Origin: Corbicula japonica
Taxonomy: Eukaryota > Mollusca > Bivalvia > Venerida > Cyrenidae
Reading direction: 5' to 3'
NCBI GenBank assembly: GCA_038501625.1
Contig: JAZAYU010000063.1
Span: 641,501 to 705,500, forward strand
DNA length: 64,000 nt
The position numbers and the translations under genes were made by a program. Within the stretch, counting starts at the first letter, position 1, and the number at the start of each line of letters is the position of its first letter. Under the pieces are notes generated by a model that made no database searches, was not told where the DNA came from, and saw only the letters and a list, made by a program, of their open reading frames with translations. This document shows, piece by piece, positions 45,836 to 58,059 of this stretch.

Positions 45836-47224
45836 CGAGATAATAAATCATTAATTTAGTATCTGTTAAGAATCCTGTTTCGTTCGGATACTTTAATGAC
45901 GGAACCCTGTTTTGGAATATGCTTAAGATAATCATGACAAAAACACTTCAGTCTACCTTGTAAACAAGTTTTAACTTACAATGTTTTTAGTATGACCCCA
46001 TACGCACCTCTTTGTTAAATTAACCAAAAATCAAATTAAAGCATCAACATTGTTAAACAAAATTCCATGAACAAAATAAATGTAATGCCAATTAAAAATT
46101 AGACCGAAAGTCGCTTTATCAGCATCTTGATAAAGATTTTTAATATATCTTTAAATATTCATTGACTGCGTAAAGTAACGTCACACTACGGGAAAATCTT
46201 TCAAATCTACGATATCGTCGAAAACAAAGGAAAAAATACCACTATTTACCGATTTAATGGGAGTTCGTCAGATAAAAGAGAGTTTTGGACGATATAATTG
46301 GTTTTGCAATCGGATTCAAAGTTTCAAATCAGTTTTCCAATTTAAAACGGATCCATCACTGAATCTATTTTGAGGTTTATGGTTGCAATTACCAGACCTA
46401 CAGGGAAACATCGCATTTTATGGAGGAGATTTTCATTGTTAATGACAACAATTATTTGGAAGGCTGTAATTTTGTCTATAAGACTTGATATTTCTTGCAC
46501 TTTATGTGTGTTCTTTCTTTTTTGTATCTGAAATGAAAAATGACAACGTTTATCATGTTTATTAGGTCATAAATCAAAAAGACTGCAAAATCATGTTTTA
46601 GACAGCGATGTCACAAAGTCTCAGTTGCTTAGGCGTACTGAAAATTTATTTAGTCAAGTCAGTCTTTATCCTTACTTATTAAGTTTTGACTCATAAAAAT
46701 ATACCAAAATTAATAATATTGTAGCAAAACAGTAAAAGTAATCGTTTATTTATTATTAATATAATGTCATGTTTTCATTTACTTACAGCTTTCGCTGTTG
46801 GCTTTTAACATTGTGTTTTGACTAAGAAAGTTGCACAACTTCATTGTGTTTCGCTTTGTTAATATGATTCACACAGTCAAAGTTTATAATATTTTTTAAA
46901 AGTTCGAGTTTTTTTTATACTGAAGAAAATATCACACACTTACATAGTCAAACAGAAAGAGTTATTATCTGGTATTTATTTAGGATTAATCGGGATATCG
47001 TATCAGACATGCCAGGACGACTGCGCATATCTATGTTATCTCTACACAGCATTGTAAAAGTCAAAGGTGCAAAGTGTCAAAACCACAACAAACCGATGGT
47101 CAAAACGTGGTAATGTGATGGCATAGGTTAAGGCACGGTATCGAAGCCTTAACACCTCGGCGACAAGGACTATCGAATTGATAAGACATGCAAACAACAT
47201 CATTTGACTAAATAAAAGTTGAAT
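45836..47224. other. AT-rich stretch, nothing recognised
   Basis: No gene or repeat was recognised. A 90-codon minus-strand frame at 47042-47314 overlaps the next family F copy and is not supported. Confidence 0.5.
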
Positions 47225-47742
47225 AACCATTTTAATACGCCGTTTAAATATTTTGGCCAGTTTATAGATGAGTGGTTTCAATATCCAGCCAATATAGATT
47301 CGGATATTATCCAATCACCCCAAGGATATACTTCCTGCTTTTTAAATTATGCATTGGCGTTGTCTGTGATATGCAGGATTTATATTCTCAGATCCCCTGT
47401 AAAAATTCTATTTTGTTTAGTTCCGCCCATTGTTTTCTCGTTTAGGGCAAACACATTTTTTCTGGGGACCATAAGCCGCTGAACATTGAATGGTATTAAT
47501 CTGAAAATACCGCATCGCAGATTCCATGTTCACTGCCATATTCAAACCTATTTGGGGGATGGATCAAAATTATACTGTTTATTGGTGTAAATATTAATAT
47601 GTGCTCAACCCGGGGCTAGGCGGCATGGGCAGTAATTTGCATTTCCGTTACTGGCAATGAAAAGGCTCGATCAATCCGAGCCTGCAATATTTCGTATTTG
47701 TCGTGTTCCGTTGCTTTCAAAGTTCCCTTTTAATCTATTTAA
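47225..47742 (+). repeat. Family F copy, nearly full monomer
   Basis: This is the best plus-strand monomer: TTTAAATATTTTGGCCAGTT, TTCTCAGATCCCCTGTAAAA, AGTTCCGCCCATTGTTTTCT, AATGGTATTAATCTGAAAAT, TATTGGTGTAAATATTAATA, AACCCGGGGCTAGGCGGCAT, then CCCTTTTAATCTAT. It is followed directly by the 5' end of a family S copy. Confidence 0.9.
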
Positions 47743-47744
47743 AC

Positions 47745-48490
47745 AAGGTTATCGGTATCACAAATTAAGGAAAACCTTTCTTCGCCGATACCGAGATTAA
47801 ATTTAAAAATACAGGTGCAGTTTAAAAACTCTATTGCAACAATGTATTTCAGAGCCAGTTTTATGGAAATTTAATGCTATTTTTCCGGTTATTCGTAAAA
47901 ACCATCTGTAAAATAAAAAGGTAACCAACACTATATTCTTATGTGCTCTGAATGTCTGATTAATCCATCTACAGTTGATCACTATGCTTACCTCTTTGGT
48001 TGCACGTTGGTGGCAGGGGGTTAAGAGTCTATGAAGATTCATGGGGAAAGCTTGTAAAAGAACCTAGAAGCTCTATTTATTTCTTTTATCACTGTCATCG
48101 TGTTTGACACTAGGTGCTCTGGTCTCGATACGAATATTGAGTACCACCCACCCCTTTGTGTGTGTGCTATTGCATGCAGCGTTGTTGAGCTGATGTGTGG
48201 GTTGGATTGATTTCACCAAGGCTACTTGCACTTTTTTGTTGAGAACCTGTTGAGGTAAGTGTGAGGTTGGTGCACCCTAGAACTTGGTTTAAACCCCCAG
48301 TGGCAAATTGTTTTGCCACTGACAGTTCCAATGCTGTAACCCCTCGGATTCTCACTGTCGTTTATTGTTTGTGGCGTCTATTTTGAAACTGATTATTGTA
48401 TAACCATGCTATCTTCTCCTCTACTATTTTTGTGGAGAGTCTGCATCTGATGGATGTGCCCATTCCTAATATGCATATTTTACCTTTTTA
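47745..48490 (+). repeat. Family S copy with intact 5' end
   Basis: The 5' end AACAAGGTTATCGGTATCAC is followed by GCCGATACCGAGATT, which can fold back on ATCGGTATC. The body and 3' blocks follow as in the other copies (CCTCTTTGGTTGCACG, GTGAGGTTGGTGCACCCTAG, GTTTAAACCCCCAGTGGCAA, CCTAATATGCATATTTTACC). Together with 59150-60003 it defines the family's full extent. Confidence 0.9.
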
Positions 48491-49274
48491 CATTTGAAAT
48501 ATCTCCGTTGTATAAAATAAGAAATAAATGAGTTTATTTAGGACAGTCATAGGACAGACAGTACATAGCATCTCTTTCTATACAAAAATACCTACAAACA
48601 CTTCTGTTGTTTTTGCCACAATAGTATAAACGACACGCTTCAGTTCTTTACTAATTAAGATGATATAACGACTATAGGGGAGTTGAACATGTCTGACTAG
48701 AATTTACTTAAAGTAAGTTGTGTGTAAGTTTCGAACCGATAATTCCTCCTTTGAGTAGGACGCATTTGCAGTTAACATGATAACGAAAATACTCAAGTTA
48801 AATTCTTGAAATATTCATATTACATGTATATATATAATTTTTATGTTGAATTTTTAATGATATAATAGATAGAGTCACTAGGATTGTAAACTGCATTTTC
48901 GTGTTTTTGTTGTAGGTTGGCGAGGTACATGTGTATGGTCTTAGTTTGATAATAATCAAGAGAGGCTAAAACTGGCCGACTTGGTTGGCTTATTTTTATC
49001 TTGATTTCTTCTCATACCTTTTTTCTATAAATATTTGTATATGTACATGTGACAAGCTGAATGGTTAATAAATATTGTTTAACTTAAATAAAGTCACATC
49101 GTTGCCTATCCTGCGTTCACTTTTCTTCGCGCAGACTTCTTTCATCAGAGTTTGTTTACCTCATTTCTCTTGTTTTAGCATGTAATAAACAATTTACACT
49201 CGAAATATCAAAATGTTAAATTCATCCATTTATTTTAAAGATTGCACGAGGTTTGCTTGAAACAAATTTCCTGT
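48491..49274. other. Unassigned AT-rich stretch
   Basis: No gene or repeat was recognised. Confidence 0.5.
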
Positions 49275-49395
49275 GCCCAATTTATAAAACTGAGCATGGA
49301 AACCAGTCTCAAATCTCGAGCATCTGATTGGCTGAAAATTCAGCCAATCAGATGCTTGAGATTTGAGACTAGTTTTCAAGCTCAGGTTTATAACG
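49275..49395. mobile_element. Palindromic MITE (family P), copy 2
   Basis: CCCAATTTATAAAACTGAGC and AACCAGTCTCAAATCTCGAG, then CATCTGATTGGCTGAA, are mirrored by TTCAGCCAATCAGATGCTTG and AGATTTGAGACTAG. The central GGCGAC/GTCGCC pair seen in the 32.8-kb copy is absent, so the arms meet at GAAAATTC. Confidence 0.9.
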
Positions 49396-49639
49396 TTGAT
49401 GCCTGGACTCGTTATATATTTGTGTACCACATGACAACTCATGTCAAATCATATATTTATTACGCAATATAGCTCGCTTCTAACCTAATAAATTCCGAGC
49501 TTTATTAGGTTAGTAACGCTGGACTACGTTATTAAATTTTTTGCAGACATACAAGAGATTAGACTCCTAAACTTGCTGTCGCTAGACAAAACTTATCACC
49601 CACTGTCTCAAAAAGCAACATTAATCAATCAGCTTGTAG

Positions 49640-49702
49640 CCTAAGATCATAAAAATAAAACCGGAGACCAGTCTCAAATATCAAGCATCTGATTAGCTGA
49701 AA
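49640..49702 (+). repeat. Family P, single arm
   Basis: Only one arm is present: GAGACCAGTCTCAAATATCA then AGCATCTGATTAGCTGAAAT. It lies 245 bp from the complete copy. Confidence 0.75.
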
Positions 49703-50160
49703 TGTAGTACGGGATTTTTCTGGTTTTGCTCTCATAGCCTTTGATCAGCAAAGGCCGACATGCATCGTGCAGGGCGGGGTCGTTCATTTACCGTGCAGGT
49801 TCAAGGCATCTAACCACTTCCGATAATAATAAAATACATGCCCAAATAAAGATGAATAACAAAACATTTAATAAGCAGTAATTTGTTCAAGTTCTTTCCG
49901 CAATGTGGTTATTATTGATAAAAATACTACATGGCTGAATACACAGCCTGGGCCCTGCAGTATGGGATGGAATCTTCAAGAGATAAGTCATTAATAGCTT
50001 AAAGTATCAGTACCGGATTTACTGTCTGGATTTACTCCCCTCGCCTTTGACCACCCAATGCGTTGATGGGGTCGTTTATTTCCCGTGCAGGTGCAAAGCA
50101 TTTGCCCACTACCTTCATTTCCCGTGCAGGTGCAAATCATCTGCCCGACTACCAAGTTGA
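49703..50160 (+). repeat. GC-richer repeat with CCGTGCAGGT motif
   Basis: GGGGTCGTTCATTTACCGTG (49776), GGGGTCGTTTATTTCCCGTG (50068) and TTCATTTCCCGTGCAGGTGC (50114) are versions of one motif followed by CAAxGCATxTGCCC. The higher GC compared with the flanks suggests an inserted repeat, which is unclassified. Confidence 0.55.
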
Positions 50161-52284
50161 AGTTACAGAAAGGACAATGGTATCACATATCTTGGATCAT
50201 CTTGTATATAAAAATGAATGTATCGTGTTTAGTTAGCATGCCTTCAAATTCATAATTAATAGCATTCAATTTATCATTTTACAGTATGTGTTTATCTTCT
50301 TTAGAAGTGTTTGCAATCAATCAAGATATATGCCTTTTCTATTATGTTTCAGACAAGGTTATGTCATGTTATTCTAAAAGTGGTTGCTTTTCAAAGGATT
50401 ATTGCTTGCCAGGGAGATGTTACGTCCAGAACGATAGCTTTATAAGATCAATTATTCAATACAGATTGCGTCAATTACAAGATGGATCGTTCGCTATCAA
50501 TAAGGCAATAATAATAGTACAACTAATTCGAAAGTAATTGTTATCAAATGTGCCAGAAAAACGTCTTAAAGTAAGATATTTCAACTTGATGATACAGCTA
50601 TTTATTCCTAACTTTGATGTATTGCAATAAATGCTACATGCGTGGTATTTATTTTAAACTTGACAAAAGACAATTAAAACAATTATATAGTGTAACTCCC
50701 GATAAACGAATGTAAAATCGGAGTGTTTTTGTGTATGGCTGTCACATTTGAAATTTACGTTTTCATTCCTTTTTGGAATGACGTTCTTTCTCAACAAAAA
50801 GTAGGGATTACAAAATTTTGTATTTTATATTGACTTCTTGAGTTAATCATGGAGTCATTCTATTCAATTCTGTTTTACTATATATCTTGGTATTATGTCG
50901 GTATATCTTCCTCTTTCTTAGGTTAGTAACCGAACAAAATACATCTGAAAAATTTTGTTATTAACGCCGAGTAATAACAGCACGGTGACAAAGCGACGTA
51001 ATTACCATTCGCAAGACACTAATAATTTTGTCAAACTGTCCTGTTGGTCGATATACAAGCTATGAGGTATCATGATTGCCTGATTAGCTAGGATATAAGT
51101 TTGTGAACAGCGCGACAGGCTTCTGTCAGGTTTGATGAATAGGACATTCTTCGTATTATTGACTCCTTTTTGTGCGTTGGATTACGTTTGGTGTTGTTTT
51201 TGTTTTTTATGTACATTATGCTATGATAAAAACGTAAGATAAGTGAAATCGACTTGTTTCTACGTAGGTCTTTATTTAAAAAAGACAAACCAGACTGTCA
51301 TTCACAATTTGCATTATTGAGCGTCAATTGATCTAACTGTCTAACATCAGTTAATGTTTTAAAATCACTCCTTTTGAAAACGTTTTTAATGCCATACATT
51401 ATATATCACGTTTTTGACGTTAACATGTTATGCAATAAAGCTGTGAAAATACTTGATCCATTCATAAAAAGTGGGACAATGAAAATCCAAATTTCATCAT
51501 CATAACTCATTTGAGAAAATATTACATTTTGAAACTGAAAGCGCGTGCCAAAACCGCTGGATTACTAGACACCAATACCTTTTTATAGCAAATACTTCGT
51601 TACACGTGATGATTTTTTTAATTCCACCACACGGTTAAGATAACTGCGATAAAAGATTTTTAAAAAGTCCTACAAAGAATTGAAACATCACAGCACAGCA
51701 ACTGATCCGAAGTCTCCAGTAAGTAAAGCAACTAAGCTTTCGCAACAACCCAGTCATAAGCCCGATTATAAGCATAACAACTTTTAGTTTTTATCAGCAT
51801 TTGATTCTTGATTTTTAATGACGTTAACCTTTTACTTTAAACTGTAATTAAATCATCAGAAAAGTGCACAGTGATTCCTAATACAACTGAAATCTTGGAA
51901 TTTCTGTGCAAGCGCCTTTGATGTCTTAATTGAACTGACATTTTTTTCTCTAGTTAATGTCAAATGTAATAGATTGCATTTCCAAGTATTTGTTTTAATT
52001 GTTTAACAAGAAACATTCCCCGCTTATTGCAAGTCCTTCTGAGACACATCTAATACTCTTTCGTAGTACTTATTGCATAACGTTTTATGTAATGTTTACC
52101 TAACCAGGAAAACAATTAATTTGCAAAAGTATAAACTAACAATCAGAGTGTTAGTCGATGGCTGTTATATTGTGAAGTGCAGCATGATGATTCCAAAACG
52201 ATCGAAACATAGTGACAAGTACCTTATATTATCAATATATTTTGTTTCAATGACTCGCATTGGTCGGCTTGGCTATGACAATGA
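50161..52284. other. AT-rich stretch, one repeat recognised
   Basis: Apart from 51038-51150 nothing was recognised. The 83-codon frame at 50286-50537 has several cysteines (SCYSKSGCFSKDYCLPGRCY) but no supporting signal peptide or context. Confidence 0.4.
51038..51150 (+). repeat. Inverted partner of the sequence beside the RT pseudogene
   Basis: GTCCTGTTGGTCGATATACA, GCCTGATTAGCTAGGATATA and TCTGTCAGGTTTGATGAATA match the minus strand of 60793-60906. A shorter piece (TGTCATGTTTGATGAATAGG) lies at 55429-55452. Its position upstream of the RT remnant at 60.7 kb suggests it belongs to that retroelement. Confidence 0.7.
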
Positions 52285-52345
52285 TAAAATAGAAAGAAAA
52301 GGGAATTTTGAATGCCACAGAACACAAAATATATGAAAATGTTGG
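52285..52345 (-). repeat. Family F, 3'-most 60 bp only
   Basis: On the minus strand: CATTTTCATATATTTTGTGT, TCTGTGGCATTCAAAATTCC, CTTTTCTTTCTAT. It is 5'-truncated at almost the same point as the 58194-58245 fragment. Confidence 0.65.
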
Positions 52346-52944
52346 TTTATCTTGAAAATGTATAAACACGAGACCAAAACGAATGTATAGAATGTGCGAA
52401 AACAACAAAGTATGATTAAAAGAAAAACAAATACTAACTGTTCTATCTACTTTTACCTTCGCAATAAAAGATGTACCATTTTTTAACACACATAACTAAA
52501 CACGAGCTGTTCACTATTGCTTTGTGTTTGTAGTCATAAACGGCAACTGACCAAATCAAATTACAAGTTTATTTGTAAAACTAAATTCAGTCTTCCCAAA
52601 TAGCAGTCATTAACATTTAGAAATTCTCCATAAATTGTGATGTTTTCGAGTGGTCTAATAACTTTAAATATAAATCTCAATTTCTGTCGGTCTTGTAAAT
52701 GGATTCCGTTCTTATTAGAGCGCTGATGTAAAGTCTAGTCATCACATTTGTTTGCTTTTAAATTTTTATTTATATACTAGGTAACAAATCATGTATTCTA
52801 TTTGGAACTATTTATTTTGTAACATAACTGTATACACCTCCTCACTGATATAAAAATAATGGGATTCATACTTCATTTTATTATTTATATTATGTTTCAA
52901 TTAGTACTAGAAAATCAATATATCAATTCCTATACTCTAATACC

Positions 52945-53150
52945 AGTAAATAAAAAGGAACCTTGAAAGCCACGTAACACGACAAACATTAAAATATATG
53001 CAGAGTCGGTTTGATTAAGCCTGTCCATAGGAAGTAATAGAATGTCATATAACTGCCCATATCTCCTAGCCAAGGGTTGAATGCAGTTCAATATTTACAC
53101 AAGTAAACATTACAAGTTTTGAACCATCCCAAAGGACGGTGTGAATTTGA
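52945..53150 (-). repeat. Family F 3' segment
   Basis: On the minus strand: CACACCGTCCTTTGGGATGG, TGTAAATATTGAACTGCATT, CTATGGACAGGCTTAATCAA, ending TTCCTTTTTATTTACT. Confidence 0.75.
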
Positions 53151-53457
53151 TGGTAAACAATCTTGTAAACCATGTGTGTTGATTACCATGTTGTTGTTCA
53201 ATTAATTCAACTTTTCATAACGAGAATGGGTCGCGTGATGTTATTTACACACGCAATTCTTAATGATACGAACCCGACATAACATTCCATATGCGCCGTA
53301 GAATATTAAATTTTGAAGGTCTCGGTTATGCGTCATTAGCACAGAGACCGTTTCCGATGCAGATAATCATGTGAACCTTAGGAAACTATAGGTTGTTTGT
53401 GTTTCTACGAGAAGATACTCGGCTTGGGAAACTATTCGCAATTCATCGTAAGACATA
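53151..53457. other. Unassigned stretch upstream of a candidate exon
   Basis: No repeat or coding signal was recognised. Confidence 0.4.
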
Positions 53458-53671
53458 TTGTTGTATCTTGTTACAATTAAGATTGCAATCTTACGCCTTC
53501 CATTTTTGTCAAAACTTATTAAGTTTATTCAAAATGCCACTTCGTATTCGTCGGTGAATGTTTATAGAAGTTGGTATTACTACAACAAAGAGGTCGCACA
53601 CCGTTTTAATTTCATCGGTCAAAACTTTATTGACAACACACAAAAGATGATCCAGAACATGGTGGGTCAGG
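53458..53671 (+). CDS. Candidate coding exon of unknown function
   Basis: An open frame is read through 53458-53754 without an ATG start. Within it, about 53560-53671 looks unlike the surrounding AT-rich DNA: codons often end in C or G (TAC TAC AAC AAA GAG GTC GCA CAC CGT) and encode RSWYYYNKEVAHRFNFIGQN followed by FIDNTQKMIQNMVGQ. Immediately afterwards, GGTCAG|GTAAGC at 53671/53672 is a strong 5' splice site, so the exon could end there. Possible acceptors upstream are ACAATTAAG (53482) or TTATTAAG (about 53523). I do not recognise the domain. It could be one internal exon of a gene lying mostly outside the window, or a fragment of a transposon gene. No neighbouring exon was identified. 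Confidence 0.3.
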
Positions 53672-54152
53672 TAAGCCATTATGCATTAAGAGGATTCGGG
53701 GACGAGTTTTTACTAAATATTATCTGGCCATTTTTCACAAACCTATCAATGTAAAAAATAATCGATTAAACATATCAGCAGCTAAACTTAACAATTATAT
53801 CTTAATAACCAGGTTCTGTATGACATTTCACGCAGTTGACATCGCAGTTAAGACACATTGTATAACATACCACTGTAACCTGGAATCGAATCTTTAAGGT
53901 TTTTATAGAAAAAAGGTAAATAACTTTGAAGAAAGGCCACGTAAAAAGGATGATGTGATGTACATATTGACGCTGTTACTACCATTATATTTGGTATGGT
54001 TTGGGAAATTTGAATTAGTTTAAACATATTTAGTGATCTTTTTTAAATAAAACACATACATGTAAATGTGCAATCAAATAAATAAATTAAAATAGCGAAT
54101 TGGTTGGGCTAAAAGTAGTGATGTTCCGATTTTCGCGGAAGACTGAGTAATT

Positions 54153-54179
54153 GTCGCCGACGCTATAAAGTCGGCGACA
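54153..54179. repeat. Perfect 9-bp GC-rich hairpin
   Basis: GTCGCCGAC and GTCGGCGAC flank the loop GCTATAAA. The stem is strikingly GC-rich for this region. It has no terminator role here, and its function is unknown. Confidence 0.85.
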
Positions 54180-54216
54180 TAGTTTTTGACTTTACAGAAT
54201 AGATTCTACTCGCTAA

Positions 54217-54525
54217 TTATGTTATGAAACAAAATCTGCTTTGGAGACAATTTATGATGTACCCGAAGAGTATATCTCTTCGCGCCGTGAACGTCCTTGT
54301 GTTACTTTTTCAAAAAATAACAAAATGCATGATCGGTCCTTGAAACGAAAATGTCCAGAAAACACATCGTCAAAAGCATGGATATATTTTGGCTGTTTAC
54401 ATGAATCCAGGGTGTCAGGATTAAGCACAGTTAAGGAAAACCTTGAAACACCAAGACTTATATGCATAATCTTTTTAGAGACATATAACATCAAAGGAAC
54501 CCCCACCGACTTCTTAGAGTTGTGA
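54217..54525 (+). CDS. Weak open frame of unknown function
   Basis: About 102 codons are open with no ATG near the start; the first in-frame methionine comes well inside. The first half is rich in charged residues (YDVPEEYISSRRERP, DRSLKRKCPENTSS) and is more protein-like than most frames here. No domain was recognised, and no clear splice sites or start signal bound it. It may be an exon fragment, a decayed transposon gene or chance. Confidence 0.18.
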   Translation, partial: LCYETKSALETIYDVPEEYISSRRERPCVTFSKNNKMHDRSLKRKCPENTSSKAWIYFGCLHESRVSGLSTVKENLETPRLICIIFLETYNIKGTPTDFLEL

Positions 54526-56525
54526 ACGATTGTGAGACAGTCACTGTTTTAACAAGCCATTATAAATAATTGTTACCAAACAAAATAGTTGATATAACTA
54601 AAATAAAGATTATTCCAATTAAAACAAATCAAGATCTGCTAAAAATGCCTGAACTTAAAAAAGAAATGATGAGTCCTGCTTAACTTTTTTGTTATTAATG
54701 GCATGAAAATACTGAAAAAAGATCAAAAAGTAGTTGTTTCATTAAACGCATTAACAAAAGTAACAAAAGCTATCCAATAATCATATGAGAAGTATTGAGA
54801 AAGGTTTGCTGTTACTTCCATAATGGTTCACTATTTAAATCTATTTTAATCTATTAACAAACTCTAGTGAAAATAAATGAAAATTTATACCTCTTGCAAG
54901 TTTATATAGTTAAGTAAGAGAGCATCCGTGCAAAATTTTCAAGTTTCGTCATTACAGCACAGATCGTCGGGTGCAGGAACATTTAATCATTTGTGATCCC
55001 ACAAAAGGTTTGGTTCAAATTCTTACAGTAAAATATTGCAATTGCTTACATATATTAAACGAGACAAATCTCCCACTATGTACGTAACTTAAGTTTTGGC
55101 TACCAAACATGTACATAATATTACTAAACTGTAAAGCATTACTTAAAATCATTTAATATCTTATAAACTGTACAGTTTTAAAGTAGTTCTCAAAGATCCA
55201 TCATTTCGATTGTTAATCTTGTTTCTTTGTACTATACTCGGTCAATGCTTTCTCATAAAATTTGGGTTATTCGTAAAAAATGTCATCAATCTGGTCAACT
55301 TGGCTGATTAAACGCTGATATAAACTTTTTTGCAGACATTAATTATTTGTCAGAATGATCTGAAAGTCGGGATAACATGAAACAGGCATCGTGGTGGTTA
55401 TAATTTCGAGATGAACTGGATGAGCGCTTGTCATGTTTGATGAATAGGACATCCTTTCCTTTTACGGACGCGTCTTCGTGTCCAGAAGATATTCGTAAGA
55501 GAATTATATTGATGCATTAATAAGATAAATTCCTTACATTATTATCAGAAAAAAATAACCTCCGTCGGAGATTTTAAATTTTTTTGCCAACAATGCTTCT
55601 TTATCAGACAGTTCTTAATACTGTGTATCACAATTTAGTAAAATAATTAAATGTTTAACTTTAAGAAATTATCACAAATATTGCGATTATCGGGATATAA
55701 CCTAACATTAACCTGCTTAAAGGATAAGGTTCAGCCTATTCATACTGTGAAGATTATACTCACTCACTAGCCATGCTTTCTATTTGCAATTTACTTTTAA
55801 CAGTACATCCAGGTACCATACACTATGCTTATTTTATAAATAAACACTGATTATTTATCAAATTACAGGAACCTGAATTTCCATCAGAAAATATCCAGAT
55901 CTGAAAAAATATTACATTTTCCCGATGCAACAGATTTCTACCCCACCCACTAACATGTTACAAGAATTTAGCAGTTGCAATGTTGACACAGCGTTATCGC
56001 AGCTCAAGCATTACAAAGAAACTAAAATATACTGTTAACAAAAATTACATCTCCTAAACAGTCATTCTGAATTTAACTCAAACATTTTTTTCCTACCTTC
56101 ACTTTTGTTGTCCGCTTGAACTTCATTACGTGACGTCAAACAGTTCTATACCGCTTCAAATGGGGTATTATGTCAAACTTGGTTGATACGGGTCTGACAT
56201 GAACCAAAGATCATCTAAACCTGTTTAAGAATAATTAAATTAACAAAGAAATACATCATTCTTTCTTCCAGGATGTTAAATTCACCTGAAATGCATTTAA
56301 GAGATACAGTAACTTTTAAATAAATATTGTGAAACAGTTCCTGTTTCTGTATAAACTCAGTGAATCCCTGAGGTGCTACTCTTTTTCTTCTTTTGGGTTT
56401 CCCTGGGTAATTTTGAGAATATATCTGATCTGATTAAATGACCTGTGAGACATTTTGGAATGGAGTGCAAGACAAAATTGAAAGTAGTAAAAACTTCTGA
56501 TAGCGGATTTCAGAAGGTCTTCATC

Positions 56526-57166
56526 AGACTTCCCGAAAGTTGAAAAAAAGTGTCAGACATTTGGTCAGACAAGATGTGAAAAACTGTCTGACCGAAACAA
56601 ATTCTGTCAGACCGAAACATGCTAAAAAGGTATAATAAAGTATTAAGAGTTCAAATTTTTGTCTGTCATTCGGTCAGATAACAGAAAACATGTCTGACCA
56701 GCTGAAATTTTACCAGACAGGTCCTTCGGTCTGGCAACTCAGTGATTTTTTATGCCAAATATTGGGAGAAATAGGGCCCCATTCCACCCCCCCCCCCCCC
56801 TCAAAATAGTTTATATTTTTCCCCCATGTCCGATAAAAAAATTCCCCCTTTGCTGGAGTCTGTTACAGACCGTACTGAGTCAGGATATGTTAAATGGATA
56901 CCCCACTGATAGACTATACATTGACAAGAATAATTGATAAAATTGCAGAGGGAGAAAGAGACATTTCACTGTAGACCACTGACACGGCACTGACTTTCTT
57001 TGAATTAAAAAATTAGTGAACCCTTTGTTTTGTTGTATTTGACAGGCTGCAAGTATATTCCAAATATTCCCCCTTTTCTGTTCACGTCGCAATTTTCCCC
57101 CCTTTAAAGGGCTGCGACCTTCTTCCCCCAAAAGTGAAAAAAAACACTGCAACTTTCGGGAAGTCT
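56526..57166. mobile_element. Candidate element with 17-bp perfect inverted termini
   Basis: AGACTTCCCGAAAGTTG at 56526-56542 and its exact reverse complement at 57150-57166 enclose 607 bp. The left part repeats GTCTGACC/GGTCAGAC motifs many times (56548-56735). The right part has a C14 run (56787-56800) and several TTCCCCC blocks (AATTTTCCCCCCTTTAAAGG). No coding capacity is visible. The TIRs suggest a nonautonomous DNA transposon; the GTCTGAC repeats could be transposase-binding sites. Flanking target duplications are unclear. Confidence 0.5.
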
Positions 57167-58059
57167 GCTTCATATAAGGTGCAATTATTGAAAACATTAG
57201 ATTTTCATTTCTTTGAAATTCATTACTTCAGAAAACTCCATGTCAACTATGTAGCTGGTTATGATTTGGGAACAAAGTTTTGCTTAGTCCTACTCTTTGT
57301 GTTTACAACGACAACGGTCTATTTTGAGACTACTACTTCTTCTTTCATTTTGGAGAGTGCATTAATTAAGTGACGTAGGCCTAACGTTTAATAAAACCCA
57401 AAGAGCCTAAATCACGTTTACTGCGGTATAGTCTTTCGAATCTAAAACTTCAAGTTTTACAATAAGTTTGTAACGTTACCATTCGTAAACCACCAAATCA
57501 GCCTCCATTTTCCACATGAAAAATTCTATTTATAAAGGGAAATGCTATTGTCAATATACATTCAAATGTAACATAGGTGTAATAAAAACATTGCATCACG
57601 AAAATAACTCGATAAATACTCACTGTTCAGTTGATTAAGATGGATTTTTCGTCTTCACCGAACATTGTCGAATCAAAAATGGCGATCCGCCATCATGTAT
57701 TCATGCGCGTTCATGACTCAAAATCTTGTCTGACGTTCCACGAGTTAAATTTCTTCAAATATTGATTGATTCCATATTTTTCAAATATAAATTTTGTCAT
57801 TTTGCACAGCATTACAAAATTTACCACTCTGTAGCATTGACTTACTTTTTGAAACTAAGAACTATTTTCTAGGGTAGCATGCATATATTATAGGGTAGCA
57901 CTCAAGACTGTCGTAACTACATTGAAAATAAAGAAGGAGTTACGATAGTCTTGCTTGCAACCGTACAATTGTTAGGTTCATAGTAAGTCAAAAACGATTG
58001 TCGAAAACTGCTTAAACTGGATCGGCCTAATGGCCGACCCAAAAATAAAAGACGCATAT
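57167..58059. other. Unassigned stretch with one inverted repeat
   Basis: No gene was recognised. A short inverted repeat lies at 57903-57953. Confidence 0.45.
57903..57953. repeat. 16-bp inverted repeat
   Basis: CAAGACTGTCGTAACT (57903-57918) pairs with AGTTACGATAGTCTTG (57938-57953), with one G-T-type mismatch and a 19-base loop. GGGTAGCA occurs twice just upstream. Confidence 0.75.

Larger units (their letters stand above)
53755..56525. other. Mostly unassigned stretch with one hairpin and one weak frame
   Basis: It contains the hairpin at 54153-54179, an open frame at 54217-54525 and a 24-bp repeat piece at 55429-55452. Otherwise nothing was recognised. Confidence 0.45.

Noticed and set aside
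50286..50537. Cysteine-rich 83-codon frame as a secreted peptide
   Set aside because: There is no signal peptide, no repeated cysteine framework known to me, and no conservation or context evidence.
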